64,000 nt of DNA from contig NZ_RCWH01000006.1 of the NCBI RefSeq assembly GCF_003668635.1, positions 222,985 through 286,984 on the forward strand, in the 5' to 3' direction. The notes beneath the pieces were generated by a model. The model did no database searches. It was given only the letters and a program-made list of their open reading frames with translations, and was not told the origin of the DNA. Both the position numbers and the translations under genes were made by a program. Shown here piece by piece: positions 24,593 through 32,224 of the stretch. Every line of letters begins with the position of its first letter. Position 1 is the first letter of the stretch. Source of the DNA: Planomicrobium sp. Y74 (lineage in GTDB: Bacteria > Bacillota > Bacilli > Bacillales_A > Planococcaceae).

Positions 24593-25045
24593 ATGCCAAC
24601 AATAAACCACGAAATCTACATCGAAGCACCAGTTGAAGTTTGCTTCGATCTTGCCAGAAACGTTGATGTGCATACAGAAACAACCGGCAAGACAAAAGAG
24701 TGGGCTGTGGCGGGAGTGACGAGCGGCTTGATGGAAAAAGGGGATTCGGTTACATGGGAAGCTGTACACCTTGGAGTAAAGCAGAAACTGACGGGCAAAA
24801 TTATCAAAATGGAAAAGCCGCATTCGTTTACGGACACGATGGTGAAAGGTGCTTTTCATTCGTTTAAGCATACGCACGAATTTATTGAAAAAGGGAGCGG
24901 CACGGTAATGAAAGACCGGTTTGCTTACCGGTCACCTCTAGGGGTTCTAGGGAAAATTGCGGATAAGCTGTTCCTTGAGAAGTATATGACAAGGTTTATT
25001 GCGGAGCGGGCGATTGAATTGAAGAGGATAGCGGAAAGAGATTGA
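24593..25045 (+). CDS. SRPBCC (START-like) family protein
   Basis: A 150-residue protein with a helix-grip fold pattern: IYIEAPVEVCFDLARNVDVH at the start, a middle strand set (GDSVTWEAVHLGVKQKL), THEFIEKGSG, and a long C-terminal helix (FIAERAIELKRIAE). Such proteins bind hydrophobic ligands. Close relatives are annotated as cell-division-inhibitor-like or polyketide-cyclase-like without proven roles. The ATG at 24593 follows GAAGGAG by 10 bases. Confidence 0.75.
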   Translation: MPTINHEIYIEAPVEVCFDLARNVDVHTETTGKTKEWAVAGVTSGLMEKGDSVTWEAVHLGVKQKLTGKIIKMEKPHSFTDTMVKGAFHSFKHTHEFIEKGSGTVMKDRFAYRSPLGVLGKIADKLFLEKYMTRFIAERAIELKRIAERD

Positions 25046-25127
25046 GATGCTCTTTACTTCCGTTTTTGGGATTTTAACCAAATTATCCGGGTGAATAAAG
25101 TAAAATTACTGGTCGCCTCGCAGCTTA

Positions 25128-25182
25128 TGCGCGGAAACGAAGATTTGTGCGCGGTAAAAAACTTTTCTGCGCAAGAAAATAC
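25128..25182. repeat. short direct-repeat array C, exact 20-bp spacing, 3 units
   Basis: TGCGCGGAAAC at 25128, TGCGCGGTAAA at 25148 and TGCGCAAGAAAA at 25168. It lies in the 350-base gap between convergent genes, about 100 bases before a dispersed hairpin. The remainder of the gap is a C-rich stretch without a gene. Confidence 0.7.
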
Positions 25183-25279
25183 TTTCTTGTCTTTTCTGCT
25201 ATTTTTCCGCCACCCCGAAACACGCCAGTAGAAGTGAACCAGCCGTCTCCGCCTCATCCAAATTCAAAAGAGCTGAATT

Positions 25280-25304
25280 GGATGTTTTTCGCTCTGCGAA
25301 AAAC
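25280..25304 (+). repeat. dispersed hairpin element, copy 3
   Basis: GGATG overlapping the stem GTTTTTCGC (25284-25292) / GCGAAAAAC (25296-25304), loop TCT. Preceded by CCAAATTCAAAAG, which is also seen in variant form before copies at 51088 and 4371. Confidence 0.8.
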
Positions 25305-25322
25305 AAAACCCCCGCAAAAAAA

Positions 25323-25358
25323 GCAGGACGAACCAAATTCCTGGTTCGCCCTGCAAGC
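25323..25358 (-). terminator. terminator of the CNNM operon
   Basis: GCAGGACGAACCA pairs with TGGTTCGCCCTGC, preceded on the + strand by an A-run that gives T on the minus transcript. Confidence 0.8.
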
Positions 25359-25395
25359 ATTCTAGCTTTTATTTAAAAACCAACTTCAAAAATCC

Positions 25396-26454
25396 TTAAG
25401 CCAGTTCCGGATCAATGGACTCATCGCTGATTTCTCCAACGATTTCCTCCAGAATGTCTTCCATCGTCACTAATCCGGCAGTGGTTTTGCCGTCAGCTCC
25501 GGTTACAATTGCCATATGCGTCCGGTTTTGCTGCATTTTCGTCAGCACTTTCTGGATAGGTGTGGTTTCTGTGAAACTTGGCATTTTGTGTACGAAGGTC
25601 TCGGGTTCCGGCTGGCGTCCGGCCGCCATGCTTGTCAGCAATTCCTTCGTGTTGACATAACCGTATAAACGGTCGATATTGCCGCCTTCCATGACTGGAT
25701 AGCGCGTAAATTCGACTTCCTCCATGATTGAGAAGAAATCTTCACCGGAAATGCTTTTGTCGACAGCCCCGATTTGTTCGCGCGGAATCATAATGTTTTT
25801 CACGATACGGTCATCGAACGCGAAAATATTTTTAAGATACGTCAATTCTGTCTGGTTGATCTCACCGCTTTGGAAACTTTCAGCCATGATCAGCTTCAAC
25901 TCTTCTTCGGAATGGGCTTCCTCATGCCCGGCCGGTTCCACTTTGAACATTTTCAACAATAGGCGGGCAGATCCGTTCATCACCCAGATGAACGGGTTCA
26001 TGATTTTACCGAACCAATAAAGCGGCGGTGCAAGCAGTAACGTCATGCGCTCCGCATATTGGATCGCCAATGTTTTCGGTGCCAATTCCCCGATGACAAC
26101 ATGAAGGAATGTCACAATTCCGAGTGCAATTGCATAGGAAAGAGCAGTGGCAACTGCTTCAGACAGTGCAAAATATTCGAATACAGGATGCAGCAGCCGT
26201 TCAACGGTCGGCTCCCCTAACGCCCCGAGTATCAAGGCGGTTACGGTGATGCCGAGCTGACAGGCTGACAGGTAATAATCAAGGTTATTAGCGACTTCTT
26301 TGGCGCGCAATGCCTTTTTATTTCCTTCTGAAATCAATTGGTCGATTCTGGACATGCGCACTTTCAAAATGGCAAATTCAGCTCCGACAAAGAATGCGGT
26401 CGCGATGATCATCAGCGCGACGAGCAATAAATTAATGGTTATCTGTACGTCCAA
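25396..26454 (-). CDS. CNNM/DUF21 transporter-like protein with CBS pair, short form
   Basis: A 352-residue membrane protein: an N-terminal CNNM (DUF21) domain with about four helices (LLLVALMIIATAFFVGAEFA, SACQLGITVTALILGALGEP) and then two CBS domains to the end. It stops after the second CBS motif (GLVTMEDILEEIVGEI) and lacks the CorC/HlyC domain present in its neighbour. Family members transport Mg2+ or other divalent ions. The start is TTG. A perfect Shine-Dalgarno (GGAGGTGA, complement of 26479-26486) lies about 24 bases upstream, with a hairpin between. Last gene of a MerR-CNNM-CNNM operon. Confidence 0.85.
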   Translation of the reverse strand: MDVQITINLLLVALMIIATAFFVGAEFAILKVRMSRIDQLISEGNKKALRAKEVANNLDYYLSACQLGITVTALILGALGEPTVERLLHPVFEYFALSEAVATALSYAIALGIVTFLHVVIGELAPKTLAIQYAERMTLLLAPPLYWFGKIMNPFIWVMNGSARLLLKMFKVEPAGHEEAHSEEELKLIMAESFQSGEINQTELTYLKNIFAFDDRIVKNIMIPREQIGAVDKSISGEDFFSIMEEVEFTRYPVMEGGNIDRLYGYVNTKELLTSMAAGRQPEPETFVHKMPSFTETTPIQKVLTKMQQNRTHMAIVTGADGKTTAGLVTMEDILEEIVGEISDESIDPELA

Positions 26455-26460
26455 TATGGT

Positions 26461-26486
26461 TCCCTCTTAAAGAGGGATTCACCTCC
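26461..26486 (-). promoter_or_regulatory. hairpin between Shine-Dalgarno and TTG start of the short CNNM gene
   Basis: On the minus strand: GGAGGTGA (26479-26486), then the stem TCCCTC/GAGGGA (arms 26472-26477 and 26461-26466) with a 5-base loop, then ACCATA and TTG. Unfolded, the spacing is too long for normal initiation. Folded, it would be about 10 bases from GGAGG. Confidence 0.65.
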
Positions 26487-26506
26487 GAGTAATAATGAAT
26501 AAGCTT

Positions 26507-27814
26507 TTATTCTTCTGCAGCTTCCTGATGGAACAGGACCTGTTTGATCTGCTGGTGATCCATTTCCATGACTGTCCATGAAGTCTTACCTTGCGTTACA
26601 GTATCGCCGGTAAGGACTTCGCCAGCGCGTTTATAATGAACCCAGCCGCCGATCGTGTCGATATCTTCGCTTTCTTCAAAGCTTAAGCCGAAACGGTCTT
26701 CGAGGTCTTTCAGCAGCACACGTCCGTTGATCAGGTAATCGTTATCGTTTACGAGACTAATATCCGGCACTTCATCATCATCAAACTCATCGCGGATTTC
26801 ACCAACGATTTCTTCCAGGATATCTTCCATCGTAAGCATACCGGCAGTACCGCCGTATTCATCGGCCACCAAAGCGATATGGACGCGGGACTGCTGCATT
26901 TTCAGCAAAGCATCCTGCAAACCGGTCATTTCAAAAATGGTGGGCATTTCCCGCACGAAGTTCTGCAGCTCCCAAGGACGTCCCGCAACAATATGCGGCA
27001 GCATCTTTTTGGCGCTGACAAAACCGATGATGCGGTCTTTGTCGCCGTCTTCCGTGACCGGGTAGCGCGTGTAATTATTTTCATCGAGAACCTCAACAAT
27101 CTCTTTCAAAGGCATATCTTTATCGAGCGTCACAAGCTCCGTCCGCGGAACCATAATTTCTTTTGCAGCCCGCTCGTCGAACGTAAAGACATTTTCCATA
27201 TAGGAAAGCTCTGTTTCATTGATGGCACCGCCTTCAAAGCTTTGCGCCATGACAATTTTCAATTCATCTTCCGAATAGGCCTGTTCGTGGCCCGGCTGCA
27301 CACCAAATGTACGGAGCAACAGCCGCGCGGCGCCATTCAATGTCCAAATGAAAGGTTTCATTACTTTACCGAACCAATAAAGAGGCGGGGCAAGCAATAA
27401 TGACATCTTTTCGGCAAATTCGATTGCCAGTGTTTTTGGGGCCATTTCACCCACAACGACGTGAAGATACGTAACAAGAAGGAACGCAATTGCGTAGGAA
27501 GCCGTTGCCGCCACCGCATCCGATGCATCGAAGAATTCGAAAACCGGATACATCAAACGTTCGACGGTCGGTTTACCAAGTGCCCCAAGACCAAGGGCCG
27601 TCACCGTGATGCCGAGCTGGCAGGCAGACAGGTAATAGTCCAGGTCGCCGGCGACTTTTTTCGCCGTAACGGCTTTCTTGTTTCCTTCGGCAATCAACTG
27701 ATCAAGACGCGACATCCTGATTTTGACCACCGCAAACTCTGATCCGACAAAAAAAGCTGTCAGGCCGAGCAATAGTACCAATAATCCTAAATTCACTATC
27801 GTAATTATATCCAC
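26507..27814 (-). CDS. CNNM/DUF21 transporter-like protein with CBS pair and CorC/HlyC domain
   Basis: A 435-residue protein: DUF21 membrane domain (residues 1 to about 200), CBS pair (EIMVPRTELVTLD, VADEYGGTAGMLTMEDILEEI-type motif, split here), and a C-terminal CorC/HlyC domain (LINGRVLLKDLEDRFGL, GGWVHY). It belongs to the group often labelled hemolysin, now thought to be Mg2+/Co2+ transporters. The start is GTG. A stop codon directly precedes it in frame, so no earlier start exists. Its perfect Shine-Dalgarno is 21 bases away with a hairpin between, as in its downstream paralogue. It follows the MerR gene by 34 bases. Confidence 0.88.
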   Translation of the reverse strand: MDIITIVNLGLLVLLLGLTAFFVGSEFAVVKIRMSRLDQLIAEGNKKAVTAKKVAGDLDYYLSACQLGITVTALGLGALGKPTVERLMYPVFEFFDASDAVAATASYAIAFLLVTYLHVVVGEMAPKTLAIEFAEKMSLLLAPPLYWFGKVMKPFIWTLNGAARLLLRTFGVQPGHEQAYSEDELKIVMAQSFEGGAINETELSYMENVFTFDERAAKEIMVPRTELVTLDKDMPLKEIVEVLDENNYTRYPVTEDGDKDRIIGFVSAKKMLPHIVAGRPWELQNFVREMPTIFEMTGLQDALLKMQQSRVHIALVADEYGGTAGMLTMEDILEEIVGEIRDEFDDDEVPDISLVNDNDYLINGRVLLKDLEDRFGLSFEESEDIDTIGGWVHYKRAGEVLTGDTVTQGKTSWTVMEMDHQQIKQVLFHQEAAEE

Positions 27815-27818
27815 TTAT

Positions 27819-27843
27819 ATCCCTGTAAAAGGGATTCACCTCC
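27819..27843 (-). promoter_or_regulatory. hairpin between Shine-Dalgarno and GTG start of the long CNNM gene
   Basis: On the minus strand: GGAGGTGA (27836-27843), then ATCCCT (27830-27835), a 5-base loop, AGGGAT (27819-27824), then ATAA and GTG. Looping out the hairpin leaves about 7 bases between GGAGG and GTG. The same arrangement with a different, compensated stem precedes the next gene. Confidence 0.65.
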
Positions 27844-27848
27844 GGGGT

Positions 27849-28238
27849 TTATTGGAGCAAAACCAAAAGAGCCGTGATGGCAGCCATCTTTCTCTCCAGT
27901 GCTTTGCCCGTTTGTGTCTTCGCATAATACGGTGCATCCTTCAGCTGTTTTTCCAGCCGGATGATTTTTTGCTGCAGCTGATCGAACTCATTGATCACTT
28001 CATCAATAAGTTCATCCGTTTCCGGAGTATCACCTGCACAAATAATTTCCCGGATCTCCGCGATCGACATGCGCTGTTTCTTCAATACCTGAATCCGTTC
28101 GAGCGTGTGCAGAACATTGGTCGGGTAAAGCCGATAATTGGCTTCAGAGCGTTCGAATGCCAATAAACCCGCAGTTGTATAATAATCAATGGTTCTTACA
28201 GACACACCACTCAGTTTCGCTACTTCACCGATTTTCAT
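27849..28238 (-). CDS. MerR family transcriptional regulator
   Basis: A 129-residue protein. The winged helix-turn-helix KIGEVAKLSGVSVRTIDYYTTAGLL is canonical. It is followed by a wing (YRLYPTNVLHTLERIQVL), a coiled-coil dimer helix (QLQQKIIRLEKQLKDA) and a short C-terminal helix. Only one cysteine, in the middle (CAGD), so a metal-thiolate sensor is not evident. The ATG is 5 bases after AAGGA. It heads the operon with the two CNNM-type transporter genes and probably regulates them. Upstream there is a TTGACT (28299-28304) and a dyad AAACCAT-N13-ATGGTTT (28302-28328). Confidence 0.85.
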   Translation of the reverse strand: MKIGEVAKLSGVSVRTIDYYTTAGLLAFERSEANYRLYPTNVLHTLERIQVLKKQRMSIAEIREIICAGDTPETDELIDEVINEFDQLQQKIIRLEKQLKDAPYYAKTQTGKALERKMAAITALLVLLQ

Positions 28239-28298
28239 TAAGTCCTTCCCAATGCACGCACCTCCAATATAAATTAAGAATATCCTATCACATCGGGA

Positions 28299-28328
28299 GT
28301 CAAACCATACAGTAGAACGTAATGGTTT
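28299..28328. promoter_or_regulatory. possible promoter/operator of the MerR operon
   Basis: Minus-strand TTGACT (complement of 28299-28304) overlaps the dyad AAACCAT-N13-ATGGTTT (28302-28328). A good -10 at normal spacing is not obvious; MerR promoters often have a lengthened spacer. Confidence 0.35.
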
Positions 28329-28407
28329 ACAGCAATAAAAAAGCGGTTCATTTTAAATTTGCCACAATTCAGACAAGAATAATGTATGGTTTTTTAGTGA
28401 AAGGTGC

Positions 28408-28413
28408 TATACT
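28408..28413 (+). promoter_or_regulatory. extended -10 of the yybP-ykoY leader
   Basis: TGC-TATACT, an extended -10 hexamer with only a weak -35 (TATGGT, 28385-28390) at 17 bases. It lies about 35 bases before the riboswitch. Confidence 0.5.
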
Positions 28414-28445
28414 GACGTTACAACTCAATAGACTTTTGACATTCG

Positions 28446-28575
28446 TCAAAGGGGAGTAGCTATAGGGAAACCTATTTCACAGTCGTCATTACGTGGTTAA
28501 GAGCCACCGGTTGTGATAGCAGTTAATTTTGCTTAGCAAGACCTTTGCCTTTAATTAGGCTGGGTCTTTTTTGTT
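28446..28575 (+). promoter_or_regulatory. yybP-ykoY (Mn2+) riboswitch before the TerC-family gene
   Basis: Class landmarks are present: GTCAAAGGGGAGTAGC at the 5' side and GCAAGACCTTTGCC at the 3' side. The bases AAGACC...GGTCTT with T6 (28539-28572) form a terminator that would compete with the aptamer closure. Known members bind Mn2+ and turn on Mn2+ exporters or TerC-family proteins, as the downstream gene suggests. Confidence 0.9.
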
Positions 28576-28601
28576 GCAAAAATTAGCTGGGGGTTTGGAA
28601 G

Positions 28602-29366
28602 ATGGAAGCAATTTTATTGGAATATGTATGGGTGCTGCTGGTTCTTGTAGCACTTGAAGGGTTACTTGCCGCAGACAATGCGGTGGTTATGGCAGTCATG
28701 GTTAAGCACTTGCCGAAAGAGCAGCAGAAAAAAGCGTTGTTCTACGGATTACTGGGGGCGTTCGTGTTCCGTTTCGCAGCGTTGTTCCTGATCACCTTAT
28801 TGGTCGATGTTTGGCAGATTCAGGCGTTAGGTGCGGCTTACCTGTTGTTCATCGCCTTCAAGCACATTTACGACCAGCGAAAACACAAGGAACATTCGCA
28901 TGAGCCTGAAGCAACAAAAGGTTCCGGTTTCTGGATGACCGTTTTCAAAGTCGAGCTGGCGGACATCGCTTTCGCCATCGACTCCATGCTTGCTGCAGTA
29001 GCATTGGCGATGACATTGCCTCACTTGGGCAAAATGGAAATCGGCGGCATCAACGGCGGCCAGTTCGGCGTCATGCTTGCCGGTGGTTTGGTCGGTCTCG
29101 TCATCATGCGTTTCGCGGCACATAAATTCGTTAAATTGCTGGCGAACTATCCGCAACTGGAAACAACTGCGTTCGTCATTGTCGGCTGGGTCGGCGTGAA
29201 ATTGACTGTCCTGACTTTGGGACATAAAAATCTCGGCATCCTGCCATACGATTTCGTCCACTCGGCAGAATGGAAACTCATCTTCTGGGGAGTATTGCTT
29301 GCAATTGTCGCAGTCGGAGCTGTTATCAGTATTAAGAAAAAGAAAGAGTCAGAGAGTTTGGCTTAA
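28602..29366 (+). CDS. TerC family integral membrane protein (YceF/YkoY-like)
   Basis: A 254-residue protein with about seven helices. Conserved acidic membrane motifs of the TerC family are visible: LEGLLAADNAVVMAVMV near the start and ELADIAFAIDSMLAAVALA in the middle. A His-rich cytoplasmic loop (HIYDQRKHKEHSHEPE) lies between them. In Bacillus the YceF/YkoY proteins export Mn2+ and help metallate secreted enzymes. The Mn2+-class riboswitch upstream supports a manganese role. ATG after TGGGGGTTTGGAAG. A strong terminator follows. Confidence 0.88.
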   Translation: MEAILLEYVWVLLVLVALEGLLAADNAVVMAVMVKHLPKEQQKKALFYGLLGAFVFRFAALFLITLLVDVWQIQALGAAYLLFIAFKHIYDQRKHKEHSHEPEATKGSGFWMTVFKVELADIAFAIDSMLAAVALAMTLPHLGKMEIGGINGGQFGVMLAGGLVGLVIMRFAAHKFVKLLANYPQLETTAFVIVGWVGVKLTVLTLGHKNLGILPYDFVHSAEWKLIFWGVLLAIVAVGAVISIKKKKESESLA

Positions 29367-29399
29367 GTTTGAAAGTTAGAGTCAGCTAAGGAACAGATC

Positions 29400-29441
29400 A
29401 AAAAGGATGAGGCTCATCACAACAGAGCCTCATCCTTTTTT
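29400..29441 (+). terminator. terminator of the TerC-family gene
   Basis: AAAAGGATGAGGCTC pairs with GAGCCTCATCCTTTT; T-run follows. Confidence 0.92.
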
Positions 29442-29531
29442 GCTTTTTTAGGGAAGAGGAGCTTGGTTTGGAGAAAAACCGCTTTTTTGCATAAATAGAA
29501 TTGCATAAAACTGAAAAGCATTATATGATGT

Positions 29532-29552
29532 AAATCGTAACTTTTACTATTT
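29532..29552 (+). promoter_or_regulatory. Zur-like box 1
   Basis: Half-sites AAATCGTAAC and TTTACTATTT around one base. This matches 17 of 20 positions of the Bacillus Zur consensus (AAATCGTAAT-N-ATTACGATTT, from memory). It lies 200 bases before the transporter operon. The 29442-29752 gap holds this site, a second one, and otherwise A/T-rich DNA. Confidence 0.6.
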
Positions 29553-29666
29553 GCATTTTGAATTAAAAGTTTTAAACATTGTCTTATACATAACGGCTCG
29601 ACTAGTCTGCGAACTGCCGCAATCTATGGTAATGCCGGCTCGTTGCAAAAATTTTTACACTTTTAT

Positions 29667-29687
29667 AAATCGTAATGGTTACTTTTT
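29667..29687 (+). promoter_or_regulatory. Zur-like box 2, overlapping the operon promoter
   Basis: Half-sites AAATCGTAAT (perfect) and GTTACTTTTT around one base, 17 of 20 consensus positions. TTGCAA (29643-29648) and TATAAA (29664-29669) just upstream could be a promoter that this site would block. Confidence 0.65.
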
Positions 29688-29752
29688 GCACACTGCTACT
29701 TTTAAAAATTATTTTCATCCAAGTTGAAAACAAAAAGAGAAGAGGGATTTCC

Positions 29753-31279
29753 ATGATCAAACTGAGTAAATTAATAATATTGACTGTAATTGCTGCATTT
29801 ATTTTATCGGCGTGCAACACGAATTCAGCCGGCCAGCAAGAGGAAAAGAAAGAAGTGAATCTTCTTTTTAACTTTGCCACCAGTTCACTGGATCCGAATG
29901 TAGACACGAGTTACGTTTCATTAAGAGCGGGAATAACGGAAACTTTGATCCATTTGAATGATGAAACGCTGGAAATCGAACCATGGCTGGCTGAAGGCTG
30001 GACCAGTGAAGACGGTCAAACCTGGACGATCAAGTTAAGGGAAGATGTGACTTTCCAGAACGGCAATCCGATGGACGGAGCAGCAGTCAAAGCTTCGCTG
30101 GAACGTGCAATGGAAGACAGTGCCGCTATTAAGAATGCCCTGCGCATCGAGTCAATCGAGGCAGATGGTTATACATTAACAGTCAAAACAACCATGCCTT
30201 TCCCTGAATTTCCTTCGGAATTGGTTCATCCGAACACTTCGATCATTGATGTGACTCAAACGGATTTCGTCAATAAGCCGATCGGAACCGGGCCTTTTGC
30301 AGTTTCATCATTTACACCGGGAACGGCTGTTGACTTGACGCGCTACGATGAATACTGGAATGGTGCCGCAAAATTGGAAGCGGCAAAGTTTTCATTTAAT
30401 GAAGATGCAAATGCCCGGTCACTTGCACTTGAATCGGGGGGAGCAGATATCGTTTTCAGACCGGAAGTGGAAAGTTTGGAGCAATTGGAGGCGATTGAAG
30501 GTGTAACAGTGGAATCGACTTCAACTTTCCGTGTCCATCAGATGACGATGAACCTGGAAAGGGAAGTGCTGCAGGATTTGAATGTCCGAAAAGCGATTGA
30601 TGCATTGATTGACCGGGAATCGATCGTTGACACAATACTTAAAGGCCATGCGGAAGTGGCTAACGGCCCTTTCCCGTCAACGTTTACATTTGCACCGGAC
30701 TATCCTGAAAAAGAGACAGGGCTTGAGAGTGCCCGGAAATATCTTGAAGCGGCAGGCTATGAAGTAATAGACGGCGTCATGGAGAAAGACGGTGAGCCCC
30801 TCGCTCTTACGATGCTGACTTACAGTGCCCGCGCCGATTTACCATTGATCGCACAAGTTTTCCAGTCGGATGCGGGTCAACTTGGGATTGAAGTGACTCT
30901 TCAGCAAATCGAGATTCCGGAAGAATATATGGCAGCAAACCGGGATTGGGATTTGACTACATACAGTAATCTGACTGCACCACGCGGAGACGCAGGCTAT
31001 TATTTGAATGCTACTTATCATCCGGATGGCGCGTTAAACTTCAGTGGAGCTGACGACGATAAGGTGACGGCATTGATCGATGAATTGAACATGACCGTCG
31101 GCCAGCAGGAGCGCTCTGATATAGCAGAAGAAATTGCGCGTTATGTGGATGAGCAAGTTTACAATTCCTTTATCCTTCACCCGAATACGCTGGTTGCGTA
31201 CAACTCAGACAAAGTGGAGAATTGGGTAACTTCCCGCAGTGAATACTATATGCTGACCAATGAATTGGATGTGAAGTAA
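29753..31279 (+). CDS. ABC transporter substrate-binding lipoprotein, NikA/OppA family
   Basis: A 508-residue protein with a lipoprotein signal peptide ending at the lipobox LSAC. The mature part is a cluster C (SBP_bac_5) binding protein: LRAGITETLIHLND, WTIKLREDVTFQNG, KPIGTGPF, LNVRKAIDALIDRESI. The overall pattern is closest to nickel/metallophore-type binders (NikA, CntA-like) within the peptide-binding superfamily. The ATG at 29753 follows GAGAAGAGGG. First gene of a tight five-gene ABC operon with two Zur-like boxes upstream, which suggests zinc or zinc-chelate uptake rather than peptides. The ligand is not provable from sequence. Confidence 0.85.
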   Translation: MIKLSKLIILTVIAAFILSACNTNSAGQQEEKKEVNLLFNFATSSLDPNVDTSYVSLRAGITETLIHLNDETLEIEPWLAEGWTSEDGQTWTIKLREDVTFQNGNPMDGAAVKASLERAMEDSAAIKNALRIESIEADGYTLTVKTTMPFPEFPSELVHPNTSIIDVTQTDFVNKPIGTGPFAVSSFTPGTAVDLTRYDEYWNGAAKLEAAKFSFNEDANARSLALESGGADIVFRPEVESLEQLEAIEGVTVESTSTFRVHQMTMNLEREVLQDLNVRKAIDALIDRESIVDTILKGHAEVANGPFPSTFTFAPDYPEKETGLESARKYLEAAGYEVIDGVMEKDGEPLALTMLTYSARADLPLIAQVFQSDAGQLGIEVTLQQIEIPEEYMAANRDWDLTTYSNLTAPRGDAGYYLNATYHPDGALNFSGADDDKVTALIDELNMTVGQQERSDIAEEIARYVDEQVYNSFILHPNTLVAYNSDKVENWVTSRSEYYMLTNELDVK

Positions 31280-32224
31280 GTGTTTCGGATATTAAGCCGC
31301 CGGCTGATAGAAGTGGCAGTGTTTCTGCTGATTATCACGTTCGTCAGTTTCCTGTTTGCAAGGCTGGCACCAGGAGATCCGGTTCTTTCAATCTTAAGAG
31401 TCGATGATGTCTCTGTAACCAACGAGCAGGTGGAACAGCTGCGCGAGGAAATGGGCTTTAACGAACCGCTTTTGGTGCAATATGGCCAATGGCTGACGGA
31501 TTTTGTGAAAATGGATTTTGGTAATTCCTATATCACCAATCAGCCGGTTATGGAAATGCTTTGGAGCGGGTTGCCGGCGACATTGGAGTTGACGGCAGGA
31601 GCGCTTTTGGTAATGCTTTTGATCGCAGTTCCACTCGGCTCGCTTGCTGCACTTTACAGAGACAGCTGGATTGACCATGTAAGCCGTTGGGTGTCGTTAT
31701 TGGGGGCAGCAGTTCCAAGCTTTTGGCTGGGCCTGATAATGATCGATCTCTTTGGCGTTAGATTCGGCATCCTGCCGACAATGGGGAGAGACGGCATTAT
31801 TTCTGCCGTGCTTCCCTCTATTACATTAGGGCTTGCCATAACAAGTGTATACGTCCGCCTGCTGCGCTCCAGCCTGATCGATTCACTGGGCCATGAGTAT
31901 ATCCGGGCAGCGCAGGCTAGAGGGCTTTCGAAATCCCGGATTTTCTTTTCTCATGCCTTCCGTTCCAGCCTTCCCCCTGTCATTACGGTTTTCGGTGTAA
32001 GCCTGGGGAGCCTGATTGGAGGAGTTGTGGTAATCGAAGTGATTTTTGCGTATCCCGGCATCGGCAAAATGGTTGTGGATGCAATCAGGAGCCGTGATTA
32101 TCCAGTCATACAAGGTTATATCCTGATTATGGCCATACTGATATTCATCGTAAACAGTGCAGTTGATTTGTCTTATCGCTATTTGAATCCTGAATTGCGC
32201 TTGAAGGAAAAGAGGGGAAGTTAA
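31280..32224 (+). CDS. ABC transporter permease, NikB/DppB type
   Basis: A 314-residue permease with the N-terminal helix (AVFLLIITFVSFLFARLAPGDP) and large loop typical of OppB/NikB proteins. The EAA coupling motif region is EYIRAAQARGLSKSRIFFSHA. About six helices. Starts at a GTG directly after the stop of the binding-protein gene, so translation is coupled. Forms the membrane heterodimer with the next gene product. Confidence 0.9.
   Translation: MFRILSRRLIEVAVFLLIITFVSFLFARLAPGDPVLSILRVDDVSVTNEQVEQLREEMGFNEPLLVQYGQWLTDFVKMDFGNSYITNQPVMEMLWSGLPATLELTAGALLVMLLIAVPLGSLAALYRDSWIDHVSRWVSLLGAAVPSFWLGLIMIDLFGVRFGILPTMGRDGIISAVLPSITLGLAITSVYVRLLRSSLIDSLGHEYIRAAQARGLSKSRIFFSHAFRSSLPPVITVFGVSLGSLIGGVVVIEVIFAYPGIGKMVVDAIRSRDYPVIQGYILIMAILIFIVNSAVDLSYRYLNPELRLKEKRGS

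Noticed and set aside
29553..29640. Possible small RNA between the two Zur-like boxes
   Set aside because: No clear promoter-terminator pair or stable stem could be drawn by eye.
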